Source: Bacteroidales bacterium (GTDB lineage Bacteria; Bacteroidota; Bacteroidia; Bacteroidales; Paludibacteraceae). From it: a stretch of DNA of 16,586 bases. The notes below the pieces were generated by a model. The model searched no databases, was not told the origin of the DNA, and saw only the letters and a program-made list of their open reading frames with translations. Position numbers and translations under genes: made by a program. The stretch is from the NCBI GenBank assembly GCA_900769035.1, contig CAAGFD010000279.1, positions 1 to 16,586 of the forward strand, given 5' to 3'. Shown piece after piece: positions 8,901 through 16,553 of this stretch. Every line of letters starts with the position of its first letter. The first letter of the stretch is position 1.

Positions 8901-11900
8901 GATATTGATAATAACCGGAAGCTTTCCAATAAACAACGAGTTCGTAGATACCTGCTTTATTATTTTTAATTTGAGAAGAAGTAGAATTCCAACTTGCAGC
9001 GGAAGCAGAAGAATTTGACAATGTTCCGCCGAGAGAGATAAATCCTTCAGGTAAGCCATAGCTGAGAGAAGTTGTAGGCATATCTGCATCTACCGGCTTG
9101 AGGAATACATATCCGAAGTCAGAAACCATATATCCGATTACTTTATAATCGAAGCTTAAGTTCATAGTACCTGCAGGGAGGTAAACCTCTCTAACAGCAT
9201 AGATAGTATTTGCCTCTTTTGTATAAGCATACTCTTCAGTTGCAGGTTTATTAGAAACATAGAGAGCCTTATTACCACTCTTCACGGCGGCAGTGTTGCT
9301 ACCGAAGATGAAGCGGTCGGTCTTATCGGTTACAATATTCCATGCTTCATTCTCTGCATCATTTTCAAAGTCAATTGTAAACGGAACGTTAAGCAATTGA
9401 TATTTAGTAGTAAATGAAGCAGTTGCTGTTGCTGTATATTGGTTACCCGGAAGAGTAGAACGTACCTCGATAACATAATTTGTATTACCTGTAAGTCCGG
9501 TCAAATTTACGTAACCGTCATTAGTACTGTTAGTAACTACCGGAGTAGTATTTCCAGCCTCATAAAGGGTATAAGTAGTAGTGATTGCAGACGCAGGGGC
9601 ATTCCAATATACGGAAGCGGTGTTATCGGCAATATCGAGGTGAGAGATAACAACTTCAGGGGTAGAAGAAGGTATTTGTACATGGATGCTATCGATATAT
9701 ACGATAGAAGAACTCATCTTCGTACGGAATGCGATACGGTTACCAGGGCAATAGTAGTTCTTGAAGCTGATGGTATATTTGTCAACAATATTGGTCAAGC
9801 TGACAAATTCCAACTCGGTGAACGATTCTACATCGCCGTCTTGGATAGTACCTACTACAACGTCGCAGTTGTTAGCGATGCCGTAGAACGACATTTCCAA
9901 TTGACCCGGTAAGAAGTTGAATTCCGGCAAGATAAGCAAGTTAGTACCTCTCATCACCATAGCATTTGGCAATGTGCTGATAGTAGAGCTCTTGATTTTT
10001 GGATACTCTTCGCCGTTTACGGTATAAGTTTCGGCAGGAGTAAAGCATGGAGCTATTTGATAATCAGGGTTATTATAGGTGTCGAAATTCTCTGTCCATC
10101 CGTTAGTAACGTCAATAACCACACATTCGGTGTAGAAATATGTAGGACCGAACCATTCACTGATTTCGCTACCTGAGTGAGTGCGGGCATAAACGGCATA
10201 GCATGTAGCCGGAGTGAGTCCGTTTATTGCAATCAATTTATCGGAAGAGAGTATATTACCAGTTTCGGCAGGAGCGCTACCTTGTGGCACGCAAGCAACC
10301 TCGATATTATCGGCATTATAATCTATCTTAACAGTAGCGGAAGTAGTGCTTACGCTATTGATTTTGATATTGGAGATAGCCTTGAATTCATTAGTTTTAT
10401 AAATTCTAAGGTTGTCGATAAATGAGTAGTTGTTGTAGTTAACACCTACGGTAAATGCTACGGCAATACGATAATTTTCGTATCCTGCAGGTAATGAGTT
10501 GAATTGATATTCTGCATAGCTGTAATCGTAACTATCGGTATAATCCAAAGTATCGAGAGATACGAAAGTAGAAGTATCATTACCATTAACAATACCGATA
10601 ATAAATTTACCGGAATTATTTCTTTGGATATAATTGAAAGAGACAGCAGTTTGTTGCACCGGAACATTAGTTTTCGGGAGCACGAAGTAGCTGTTAGCGG
10701 CGGAAATCAATTCATAAGCGGAGACGAATCTGAGGGCGTTATTTCCGTCATAAGGGAAGTCGCTATTAAGTTCTATTCTCGGATAAGAGGCAGAAGCATC
10801 GATAGGTTTGAATAATTGGTAACAAGCATCTTCGTTTTCGAAATGTTCGTTGTAAGGCAAGTTAACGACACTACATTTTGTAGTGAAAGTGATAGGTCCG
10901 CGCCAAGCACTTACCTCACCATTACCACAGTTACTGCGGATATAGATGTCGTAATCGAAGCCGGAATTAAGATTTTCTATTTCGAAAACAACGCTGTTTA
11001 CGGTAACAGGGGTACCGTCTGTAACGCGGTCGCCGGCAGGAACTACTACATAATCCCATGCGCTATGAGTAGATACTGTATCGTTGATCACTATCTTAGC
11101 GGAAGAGTTTGTTTGTGCACCGATAATAGCGCCTTCAGGGATGAGGCAGTTCTCTATCGGCTCGATGCTGAATGAATTGATTCTTGCATAGTAAGAATTG
11201 TTAGCAACAATACCTTTTGCACGAATAGCGAACATTACTTCACGACCTGCACATTTACCTGCATCGATAACGCGAGTCTCTGAAGCATTTCCGCTGGCAG
11301 GATTCATAAATCCTACAGTGTCGGTATAAGTAAGACCTCCGTCGTAAGATGCAAAGATATACATTGTATCGGTATTAATAACATCAACACTCATTGTGAT
11401 ATTAGCACCGACAACATTATTGAAGTCGAAACTTGGAGTGATAAGAGTAGTGTAAGGTATTGTATTTGTACCGGTTTCATCCCAATAAAGTCCACTTAAA
11501 GTAGGGAAATTAGGGTTAGTAGCGGCATTCCATATATTAGTAGTAGACTCCGGATAGCTTTCGCCTTGTGCCCAGCAAGTAGGTAACATACCTTTTTCTA
11601 CACTGGCGGCAATATCATCATAATAAGGTAATGACATTGAAGCACAACCGGTTTCAAACTCAGGAGAATAAGCTTCGAGGCTATTCTCTGTAGCGCTACA
11701 TATTGCTTTTACAGTAACGTAATAGCGAGATGTAGGGTATAAATTGTGTAATGTAACGTTGTTAGCATTAACTGTTTGCGTAGCTTCGAGTACGTTTTCA
11801 ACAACTCCGTTAGAGAGGGTACGCATACGATAAACATTTACTTCCCAGCTTGACTCGGTACCACCGGCGGTCCATGAGACATTCAAGTTGTTAGGGTCGA

Positions 11901-14900
11901 AATTGTTTATAGTAATATTAGAAGGGCGTGCGCAATTTACGGTAGGGAGAATTTGTACATTATCGAGATAAATCAACTGATTACCAACGTAAAGAGCAAC
12001 GAATTTAGAATCAGCGATAGGGTCGCCTTCATAGTCGTCACCTGCCAAAGCGGCGAGGCTGATGTTAAACTCGGTCCATGAGTTAGCTACCGGGATGTTT
12101 ATATCCGAGATAGGCTCGTAAGACTCTACGGAATTAGGGTCACCCATCACTCCTAAAGATACTGTTACATTTGCAGTAGTAGAATATAAATAGCCTACAA
12201 CGGTATATCCTGCAAGTGAAGTAACATCCAATTCAGGAGAAATGAATGTAGTATTTTGGAGTTTTACACTTGATTTACCTGCGCGGTGACTGTAGTTTGT
12301 AGACAATTCGGCAACATGATTAGCACCTGATGCGCTCCAGCAAGTGAAGTTGGTATTATCCTCTTCAAAGGTGTCGGAATAAGGCACTGCTTGTGGCTCG
12401 CAAAGGGTGTAGAAACTGCTTACGGTAGTCCATGCACTGCGAGAACCATTGGCACAAATTGAGCGGAGAGTATAGTAGTATTTATTGCTTGGTTGCAAGC
12501 CTGTGATTTGAACGGTATTTGTAGATACGGTATCGATAAGCACGTCGAAAGCAGGGTCGAGATCGCCGTTATTAACGGTAGCGACGCGGATTTCGGTTTG
12601 CACACCATTTTGCAAGAACATAAGTTCGGCGGAATTTGTAGTGATAGAGCTGAAGCTGATGTTATTTGGCTCAACGCACTCTATTTCACGTACCGACCAG
12701 TTGTCAAATCCAATACCATAGCTGGTTTGAATATCTATACCGAGGTAGTAGTATCCTGTTTCTGCAACCGTAAAGGTAGTGCCGATACGAGTCCAACTAC
12801 TTGGAGTATATTCATATTCCATTATGGTATTGATTTTAGAAGTATATATAGGCTCGGAAGCGGTAAAGAATGATATTCTATCGCCAAAAGAATTCTCTAT
12901 ATCATTATCACCGAGAGCATATATAGCCATCTCATAAGTTTTGCCCGCTTCAAGGTAGAATTGACGATACAGGTAACCTTTATATCTTGAGAAAAGGCAT
13001 TTCTGACCAGCATAAGCTGCATTATCCAAAGCGGTTTTATCTATGATAGGATATGAGTAATAAGTACTTGGACGTTGGAAATCAAAGCAAGTAAAGGTGA
13101 TATCCTTACCTACAGTGTAAGATTCAAACGTTTCGAGATAAGGGGCTCTACCCTCTATACAAGGGGTAGTGATGTAGCAAGGATTTGAGCTCCAATCGGA
13201 ATATAGACCATTGCCACAATCGCGACGCACGTATACACGGTATTCGGTATTATCCTGAAGACCGGTAATCATAGTACTGTCGGACCCAAACACACTTATA
13301 GGGGTGGCAGACTCGATAGTTTCATTATCTTTTATTGCTACATATTGCCAGTTGACATTACTTTCGGCTTCCACTCTCAAGTATGCGGAACTATAATTAA
13401 TTATTTCTGCATGAGCGCGTTGGATTACACGGCAAGCAGGAACCTCTTCTACAGCGAAATTATCGATAATAATTTCGTTTGCAGAATTACTTGTATTAAT
13501 ACCTGCCAATACGATGTACTTGTTACCTGTTAAATTTGTAGGAATTTCAAAAATGTATTCGTACCAACCGGCTCTGGTTTCCTCAATTCCCGCTGTCTTA
13601 TTCACGGCACCTGCAATACATATATTAATATTTGCAATGCGTGTACCCATAGTATCGTTAGCATTATCAGAGACGAAAGCACGGAGGTATAAAGAGTTGT
13701 AAGAAGCCGGCAAATCGTTTCTATACATCCAGAATCGCACTTGATATTGTTTTCCGGCTTGGAAATTAAATTGAGGAGAGGTAAAAGTAGCTACAGTACC
13801 ATTACCTGCCTTTTGGAAATATCCTGCACCTATTCCGGCATAAGCTTTATCAGGGTCGTTGAGTATTGTCCAAGTCTCTTTACCGAAATTGGTTCCGGAA
13901 GTAGCCACTTTGATAATATCTCTATCCCAACAAGTAGGAGGTATTGTGTTCACATCCTCGAAATCTTGAACATAAGGGAATGTAGTAATTATTTCACATT
14001 TGGTAGAGAGGTATTCGTCGAACTCTATGTTTACAGAGTGTACGGTATCTTCGCATTCGGTAGCTACATAACCTTTAACATGGTAAGCAGTACCCGGTAT
14101 TAATCCTGTAATGCTGTAAGAAGGAGTATTCACCACGCCTGTAAATACTGTAGAGTCAGTAGCACTTCTATAGAGAACATAATTTACCTTCCATGCAGTA
14201 TGGTAAGTTTCGCCCGGAGTCCAAGTAATGTCGATAGTATTCAAAGAAGGAGTTACTTGAATGTTCTTAGGTTGACGGCATTTAGGAGCAGGGTAAATAT
14301 GTATTGAGTCGAGGTAAGAATTATTTGAACTTGCACCATGCACACCTTCAAAGAGGATATAAACGGCACCGGACAATGGTATGTTCACCTCGTAGTTATA
14401 GAAACCGGAAGCATTCTCTACAGGATTTCCTTGATAGTTACGTGCGATATTAGTAAGGAGCACAGCATCGGTAGTATCGATAGAATGGCTTGCCCATACT
14501 TTAAATTCATGGCCTGTTTTACTACTACTGAATCGATACAAAGAGAAGGTCATATCATACTGACCCGGGGTAGCGATGCTCAAAGCCGGGGTGGCAAGGA
14601 TATAGTGTCCGCCCTCTTTAGCATAACGTAAACGGGCTCTTTTCACACCATTATAAGTATATATATCCCAACCGCTAGAGCCATAATCGCTATAGCTGGC
14701 TCCTGTACCCAAAACTGTTTGAACGGAAGTCCAACAATCATCAAAAGTATCACCTTCATTTGCAAAGATAACATTCATCTCTGCCGGTTGTGGCGTACAG
14801 AATGTTTTCAAAGATACCGGCATACTCCACTCTGAAGTATCGCCTTCTGCACAGATAGAACGTACCCTAACTGTGTAAGGAGCATTAGCAGCAACATTAG

Positions 14901-16368
14901 TAATAGTATAAGGATTTGAATTACCGATAACATAATTAGTGATATTAGTGGAATTATTCGTGTACTCTATTTGATAATTACCTGAAGGAGTAAGGCTATA
15001 ATCAACCCAACTCAATTTGATATTAGTAGAGTCAGCCATGGCGGTAAGTTGTTCCAAACGGGTACAAGTACCTACTTGATACACTCTGAAGTCATCGATA
15101 TAGACATTACCTGTAGCATTTGTAGAAGATACAAGTATACAAACGTGGAGGCCTTCGGTAGTTGCATATCCGGTTTGTAGAGTATTAAGACGGATATTTT
15201 GCCATTGACCTATAGTATTAATTTGAGTAGAAAAAATTTCGTTAAAAGAAGAGAGATCAGCCAAATCGCTTATCAATCCAACTTTAACAGATGAAGGATA
15301 AGCGCATTGCACATAGAAATCAATCTCCATGCTATTTGCCGGAACAGCAAAAGCAGGGGCAACGAGTTCTACAGTATTATATCCCGGAGTAACTGCCAAG
15401 GAGTTATCTCCCGTATTGGCAACATAGCTGATAGTGGCATTAGAAGGATTACGAGTAGAACCCAAGAGCCAACCGGCAGGCAAACCGGTAAGACCCTCAA
15501 AATCCATAGCATAAGGGATATTTATTGCAGTATCCGGAGTATTGAAAGTGAAGTCTTCGGAAATATCAGAATAGCCTAAAGCCGAACCGGTACAATCCGC
15601 TTTAATATTTGCAGTATAAGTAGAATTTGGTTGAAGACCGGTAATTTGATATAAGTTAAAACCGGCAGTAGTAAACGGAGTATTGTTATAGATATTATTA
15701 CCGTTTGCATCACGTAATGTAAGGGTAAAGTTATTTGAAGGGCTACCAAGAACGTGATTATTCCAAGAGAGAGTAGCACTATTTTTTGTTAAAGAAGCAA
15801 CTCCGACATCAACAGGTTGAGCACACAGCGGAGTTTCGAACACTCTGATATTGTCGAGATAAGAGTATGTCTTACCATTAAGTTGATAACTTGAAAGAGC
15901 TTGGAACATAATTCTCGCACCGGTTTTGCCGGTATATGCTCTCAAATCGCAGAAATACTGAACCCATCCTGTAGTGTTAGGGCAATCTTGAAGCAACACT
16001 TTTTGATTCTGCCCGTTTTCAGTGTAAACAAGGAAAATTTTCAACTCTCTACATGCTGCATTATAGCACATAAAAGAGAGCGACATATTTACAGTTAAAT
16101 CAAAAACAGGGGTTTGTACGATAGCGGAATCACCCTCAGCATAGTTTTGCATTCTGATGTATTTTCCATCATACCTGTCGGTAGAAGATGAAGAAACACT
16201 CCAATTGTAAGAATTAGTGATGTTTCCCGTACGTAACCAGCCTGTAGGTAATGTAGTACCGTTGGCGGCATTATTAAATGTCTCATCAACAGCAACTACC
16301 GTTTGTGCTTTCAGCATCCAAGGGATACACAAAAGCATTACCAATAAAAAAGTAATCTTTTTTTGCAT
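5980..16368 (-). CDS. Giant T9SS-secreted adhesin-like protein B (12 choice-of-anchor J-like + 11 FN3 modules, 7 GCDSI repeats, type A sorting domain)
   Basis: Complete 3462-aa frame, roughly 370 kDa. Residues 1-21 are a Sec signal peptide (MQKK, hydrophobic core) with an expected A21/Q22 cut. Residues ~23-3004 hold 12 adhesin-type beta-sandwich modules ('PY..xFE', 'P.CW', closing 'Y(L/I)D(D/N/S)') separated by 11 FN3 modules. Adhesin modules begin near 23, 283, 525, 792, 1071, 1324, 1576, 1833, 2083, 2327, 2590 and 2849. Residues ~3006-3375 are seven ~50-60-residue Cys repeats. Residues ~3385-3462 are a type A T9SS C-terminal domain ('APNP', 'VLNSVGQVV', 'GIYIIRV', final 'RLVVK'). Established for such proteins: Sec export, outer-membrane passage through T9SS, removal of the tail and release or anchoring at the surface. 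A role in adhesion or matrix is inferred; there is no recognisable enzyme domain. The start is supported by the signal peptide; no Shine-Dalgarno is seen, as usual in Bacteroidota. A Rho-independent terminator follows 43 bases after the stop. Naming by NCBI style would be 'choice-of-anchor J domain-containing protein / T9SS type A sorting domain-containing protein'. Confidence 0.96.
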   Translation of the reverse strand: MQKKITFLLVMLLCIPWMLKAQTVVAVDETFNNAANGTTLPTGWLRTGNITNSYNWSVSSSSTDRYDGKYIRMQNYAEGDSAIVQTPVFDLTVNMSLSFMCYNAACRELKIFLVYTENGQNQKVLLQDCPNTTGWVQYFCDLRAYTGKTGARIMFQALSSYQLNGKTYSYLDNIRVFETPLCAQPVDVGVASLTKNSATLSWNNHVLGSPSNNFTLTLRDANGNNIYNNTPFTTAGFNLYQITGLQPNSTYTANIKADCTGSALGYSDISEDFTFNTPDTAINIPYAMDFEGLTGLPAGWLLGSTRNPSNATISYVANTGDNSLAVTPGYNTVELVAPAFAVPANSMEIDFYVQCAYPSSVKVGLISDLADLSSFNEIFSTQINTIGQWQNIRLNTLQTGYATTEGLHVCILVSSTNATGNVYIDDFRVYQVGTCTRLEQLTAMADSTNIKLSWVDYSLTPSGNYQIEYTNNSTNITNYVIGNSNPYTITNVAANAPYTVRVRSICAEGDTSEWSMPVSLKTFCTPQPAEMNVIFANEGDTFDDCWTSVQTVLGTGASYSDYGSSGWDIYTYNGVKRARLRYAKEGGHYILATPALSIATPGQYDMTFSLYRFSSSKTGHEFKVWASHSIDTTDAVLLTNIARNYQGNPVENASGFYNYEVNIPLSGAVYILFEGVHGASSNNSYLDSIHIYPAPKCRQPKNIQVTPSLNTIDITWTPGETYHTAWKVNYVLYRSATDSTVFTGVVNTPSYSITGLIPGTAYHVKGYVATECEDTVHSVNIEFDEYLSTKCEIITTFPYVQDFEDVNTIPPTCWDRDIIKVATSGTNFGKETWTILNDPDKAYAGIGAGYFQKAGNGTVATFTSPQFNFQAGKQYQVRFWMYRNDLPASYNSLYLRAFVSDNANDTMGTRIANINICIAGAVNKTAGIEETRAGWYEYIFEIPTNLTGNKYIVLAGINTSNSANEIIIDNFAVEEVPACRVIQRAHAEIINYSSAYLRVEAESNVNWQYVAIKDNETIESATPISVFGSDSTMITGLQDNTEYRVYVRRDCGNGLYSDWSSNPCYITTPCIEGRAPYLETFESYTVGKDITFTCFDFQRPSTYYSYPIIDKTALDNAAYAGQKCLFSRYKGYLYRQFYLEAGKTYEMAIYALGDNDIENSFGDRISFFTASEPIYTSKINTIMEYEYTPSSWTRIGTTFTVAETGYYYLGIDIQTSYGIGFDNWSVREIECVEPNNISFSSITTNSAELMFLQNGVQTEIRVATVNNGDLDPAFDVLIDTVSTNTVQITGLQPSNKYYYTLRSICANGSRSAWTTVSSFYTLCEPQAVPYSDTFEEDNTNFTCWSASGANHVAELSTNYSHRAGKSSVKLQNTTFISPELDVTSLAGYTVVGYLYSTTANVTVSLGVMGDPNSVESYEPISDINIPVANSWTEFNISLAALAGDDYEGDPIADSKFVALYVGNQLIYLDNVQILPTVNCARPSNITINNFDPNNLNVSWTAGGTESSWEVNVYRMRTLSNGVVENVLEATQTVNANNVTLHNLYPTSRYYVTVKAICSATENSLEAYSPEFETGCASMSLPYYDDIAASVEKGMLPTCWAQGESYPESTTNIWNAATNPNFPTLSGLYWDETGTNTIPYTTLITPSFDFNNVVGANITMSVDVINTDTMYIFASYDGGLTYTDTVGFMNPASGNASETRVIDAGKCAGREVMFAIRAKGIVANNSYYARINSFSIEPIENCLIPEGAIIGAQTNSSAKIVINDTVSTHSAWDYVVVPAGDRVTDGTPVTVNSVVFEIENLNSGFDYDIYIRSNCGNGEVSAWRGPITFTTKCSVVNLPYNEHFENEDACYQLFKPIDASASYPRIELNSDFPYDGNNALRFVSAYELISAANSYFVLPKTNVPVQQTAVSFNYIQRNNSGKFIIGIVNGNDTSTFVSLDTLDYTDSYDYSYAEYQFNSLPAGYENYRIAVAFTVGVNYNNYSFIDNLRIYKTNEFKAISNIKINSVSTTSATVKIDYNADNIEVACVPQGSAPAETGNILSSDKLIAINGLTPATCYAVYARTHSGSEISEWFGPTYFYTECVVIDVTNGWTENFDTYNNPDYQIAPCFTPAETYTVNGEEYPKIKSSTISTLPNAMVMRGTNLLILPEFNFLPGQLEMSFYGIANNCDVVVGTIQDGDVESFTELEFVSLTNIVDKYTISFKNYYCPGNRIAFRTKMSSSIVYIDSIHVQIPSSTPEVVISHLDIADNTASVYWNAPASAITTTYTLYEAGNTTPVVTNSTNDGYVNLTGLTGNTNYVIEVRSTLPGNQYTATATASFTTKYQLLNVPFTIDFENDAENEAWNIVTDKTDRFIFGSNTAAVKSGNKALYVSNKPATEEYAYTKEANTIYAVREVYLPAGTMNLSFDYKVIGYMVSDFGYVFLKPVDADMPTTSLSYGLPEGFISLGGTLSNSSASAASWNSTSSQIKNNKAGIYELVVYWKASGYYQYQPALSVDNIVCDFVPCSILDNVQVKTTYQGATITYSGYNSGSTIHYIIFEGNDTITSGSVNGSTISITGLEPQTTYSYELYATCAQGEATPIYGEFNTGCIPNSAPWSYGFEDLNGDQSITAANPCWGESLTSSYYKFVGTTGNGTTNYDAVHHSGDQSLFYASGINSKAVLFNTFHFEAGKQYRFSVWTRTIDPLNLGNTISIVQVNDQNLVSKTFTSVELTDYWQKVSADIVMNVTGDYKLGISVLHNNLDYNSQYPLIATTFDDMEFVEVVDVNPSPVTVSNITDTEAEINWRNIADSYRLIITSNGNEVINTVVSGTNSYVATGLTSNTSYYVSVRGYLNGDSTSVATARFTTECGVIAAPYKQNFDAVSVGTIPSCWDNTSNSVITKNSSNWSVNSVEGNNVLSLNTATANGLMSIQTMPVTITNVNTALSFKYFNGSDKSKLYAVISNDGGNNLDTILIANRSSEWNVFSYNLDDYIGSDITLYFNVISTSANAATISIDDLSINVVEYMPTVYDTICQGEPYYRNGFSYLASELNVGINQFNKIKETTAVNAVDTIITVELFVAPQYFISLYDTICKGEVYNKGLFANVNPPITATGRYQQNFLSSFGCDSIVALYLTVLNLDSTINVALCEGDTYTFQGNTYTDAGTYTFVEQNANGCDVTTTINITVIPKYYDSTVARCDNESYEWEGRTITTTGVYTASYTNVNGCDSIMRLYYTALPTHVDTTIAICRGSDYNFAGQSLTEPGTYNHSFVSTFGCDSVVNLTLVVTDPTRTIVNDYVCEGDDYNGNGFNLIGVTADTIAELTQQTYAGCDSIIELHLTLIPAVYDTIYESINPGETYEFANNTYTQAGEYEGHFFTEGYGCDSIVTLILSVGTSVESNYVLPIVVAPNPVLGGQSTYVTHEWTAEEQNGMRVEVLNSVGQVVEVFTPATYPIEVKGINVSGIYIIRVTSGTGNVYLGRLVVK
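5983..6216 (-). other. Type A T9SS sorting domain (C-terminal ~78 residues of protein B)
   Basis: Residues ~3385-3462 of protein B carry the standard order of the Por-secretion tail family: 'VAPNP' at the start, a middle strand 'VEVLNSVGQVV', then 'GINVSGIYIIRV' and a last strand 'VYLGRLVVK' that ends the protein. In the known family this domain folds as a small beta-sandwich recognised by the T9SS outer-membrane machinery and is normally cleaved by the PorU sortase. It is the strongest marker that this window comes from the Bacteroidota. Confidence 0.95.
6256..7353 (-). repeat. Seven tandem ~50-60-residue Cys repeats ('CxGxxY ... GTY ... GCDSI') in protein B
   Basis: Residues ~3006-3371 contain seven divergent copies of a short beta-rich repeat with consensus 'C-(E/K/R)-G-(E/D)-x-Y-x-F ... 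G-x-Y ... GCDS(I/V)xxLxLxV'. First cysteines (C1) are at residues 3013, 3072, 3127, 3177, 3227 and 3278; second cysteines (C2), in the GCD motif, are at 3105, 3155, 3205, 3255, 3309 and 3361. Repeat 1 lacks C2 (it reads 'NAVDTI') and repeat 7 lacks C1 (it reads 'INPGETY'). Such arrays are common just before the sorting domain in large Bacteroidota surface proteins, probably as an Ig-like stalk; I know no experimentally defined function. The repeats are protein-level only and not near-identical at DNA level. Confidence 0.85.
7354..16302 (-). repeat. Protein-level tandem units of B: 12 adhesin-type modules alternating with 11 FN3 modules
   Basis: Each unit is an adhesin-type beta-sandwich (~150-190 residues) followed by an FN3 module (~80-100 residues). 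FN3 modules are recognised by the W of strand B ('LSW', 'ITW', 'VSW', 'INW'), the 'ITGLxPxTxYxxxVR' segment and a closing 'F.T.C'. Edge cysteines closing the adhesin modules: residues 182, 435, 697, 979, 1231, 1479, 1741, 2505. Edge cysteines closing FN3 modules: 524, 791, 1070, 1323, 1575, 1832, 2082, 2589, 2848. Units 8, 9 and 11 lack the cysteine at the adhesin-to-FN3 edge (residues ~1995, ~2236, ~2770), and the FN3-1 and FN3-9 ends lack theirs. Divergence is too high for the units to be recent DNA duplications of one another. Confidence 0.88.
16306..16368 (-). other. Signal peptide of protein B with Ala-Gln (Q-rule) junction
   Basis: Residues 1-21: MQKK, a hydrophobic core and a short 'WMLKA' end before Gln22. 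The same A/Q junction is present in paralogue A. Cys14 is preceded by Leu-Leu and does not form a lipobox. A run of seven A lies in codons 2-4. Confidence 0.85.
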
Positions 16369-16460
16369 GATTAGTAGTTTATAAATTAGTTAGTTATTAT
16401 ATATATTATTTGCATAAAAAATATTGAGTTACTCCACACATGGTGCTGTCATTAAGAATT

Positions 16461-16497
16461 AAAAAAATAAAAAGATTTCAATTTTAAATTTGAAATC
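16461..16497 (-). terminator. Terminator-like hairpin with long T-tract upstream of gene B
   Basis: On the minus strand the arm GATTTCAA (16497-16490), an 8-base loop and the perfectly complementary arm TTGAAATC (16481-16474) are followed by T5-A-T7 (16473-16461). The stem is AT-rich but the T-tract is long. It may end transcription of a minus-strand gene lying beyond the right edge, or, if the 16546-16553 promoter is real, act as an attenuator in the leader of B. Confidence 0.45.
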
Positions 16498-16545
16498 CAT
16501 TTATCTAACCAAAAACCAAACAATTAGGCTACAAAGTAACAAATG

Positions 16546-16553
16546 CAAATATA
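16546..16553 (-). promoter_or_regulatory. Candidate -7 element (TATATTTG) of gene B
   Basis: The minus strand reads TATATTTG, a full match to the Bacteroidota -7 consensus TAnnTTTG, about 178 bases upstream of the B start codon. A TTTG lies upstream at 16572-16569, but the 15-base gap is shorter than the ~19-21 usually seen for the -33 element. Distance to the start codon is similar to that of the candidate element of gene A. Confidence 0.4.

Noticed and set aside
9439..9912. 157-codon plus-strand open frame inside gene B, with many shorter ones
   Set aside because: Antisense shadow of the complete adhesin frame; no domain, no own promoter or terminator.
16321..16368. Lipoprotein signal (cysteine near the N-terminus of B; also of A)
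   Set aside because: The cysteines are preceded by Leu-Leu or Ile-Met rather than a small residue at -1, and both proteins show an Ala-Gln signal peptidase I junction.
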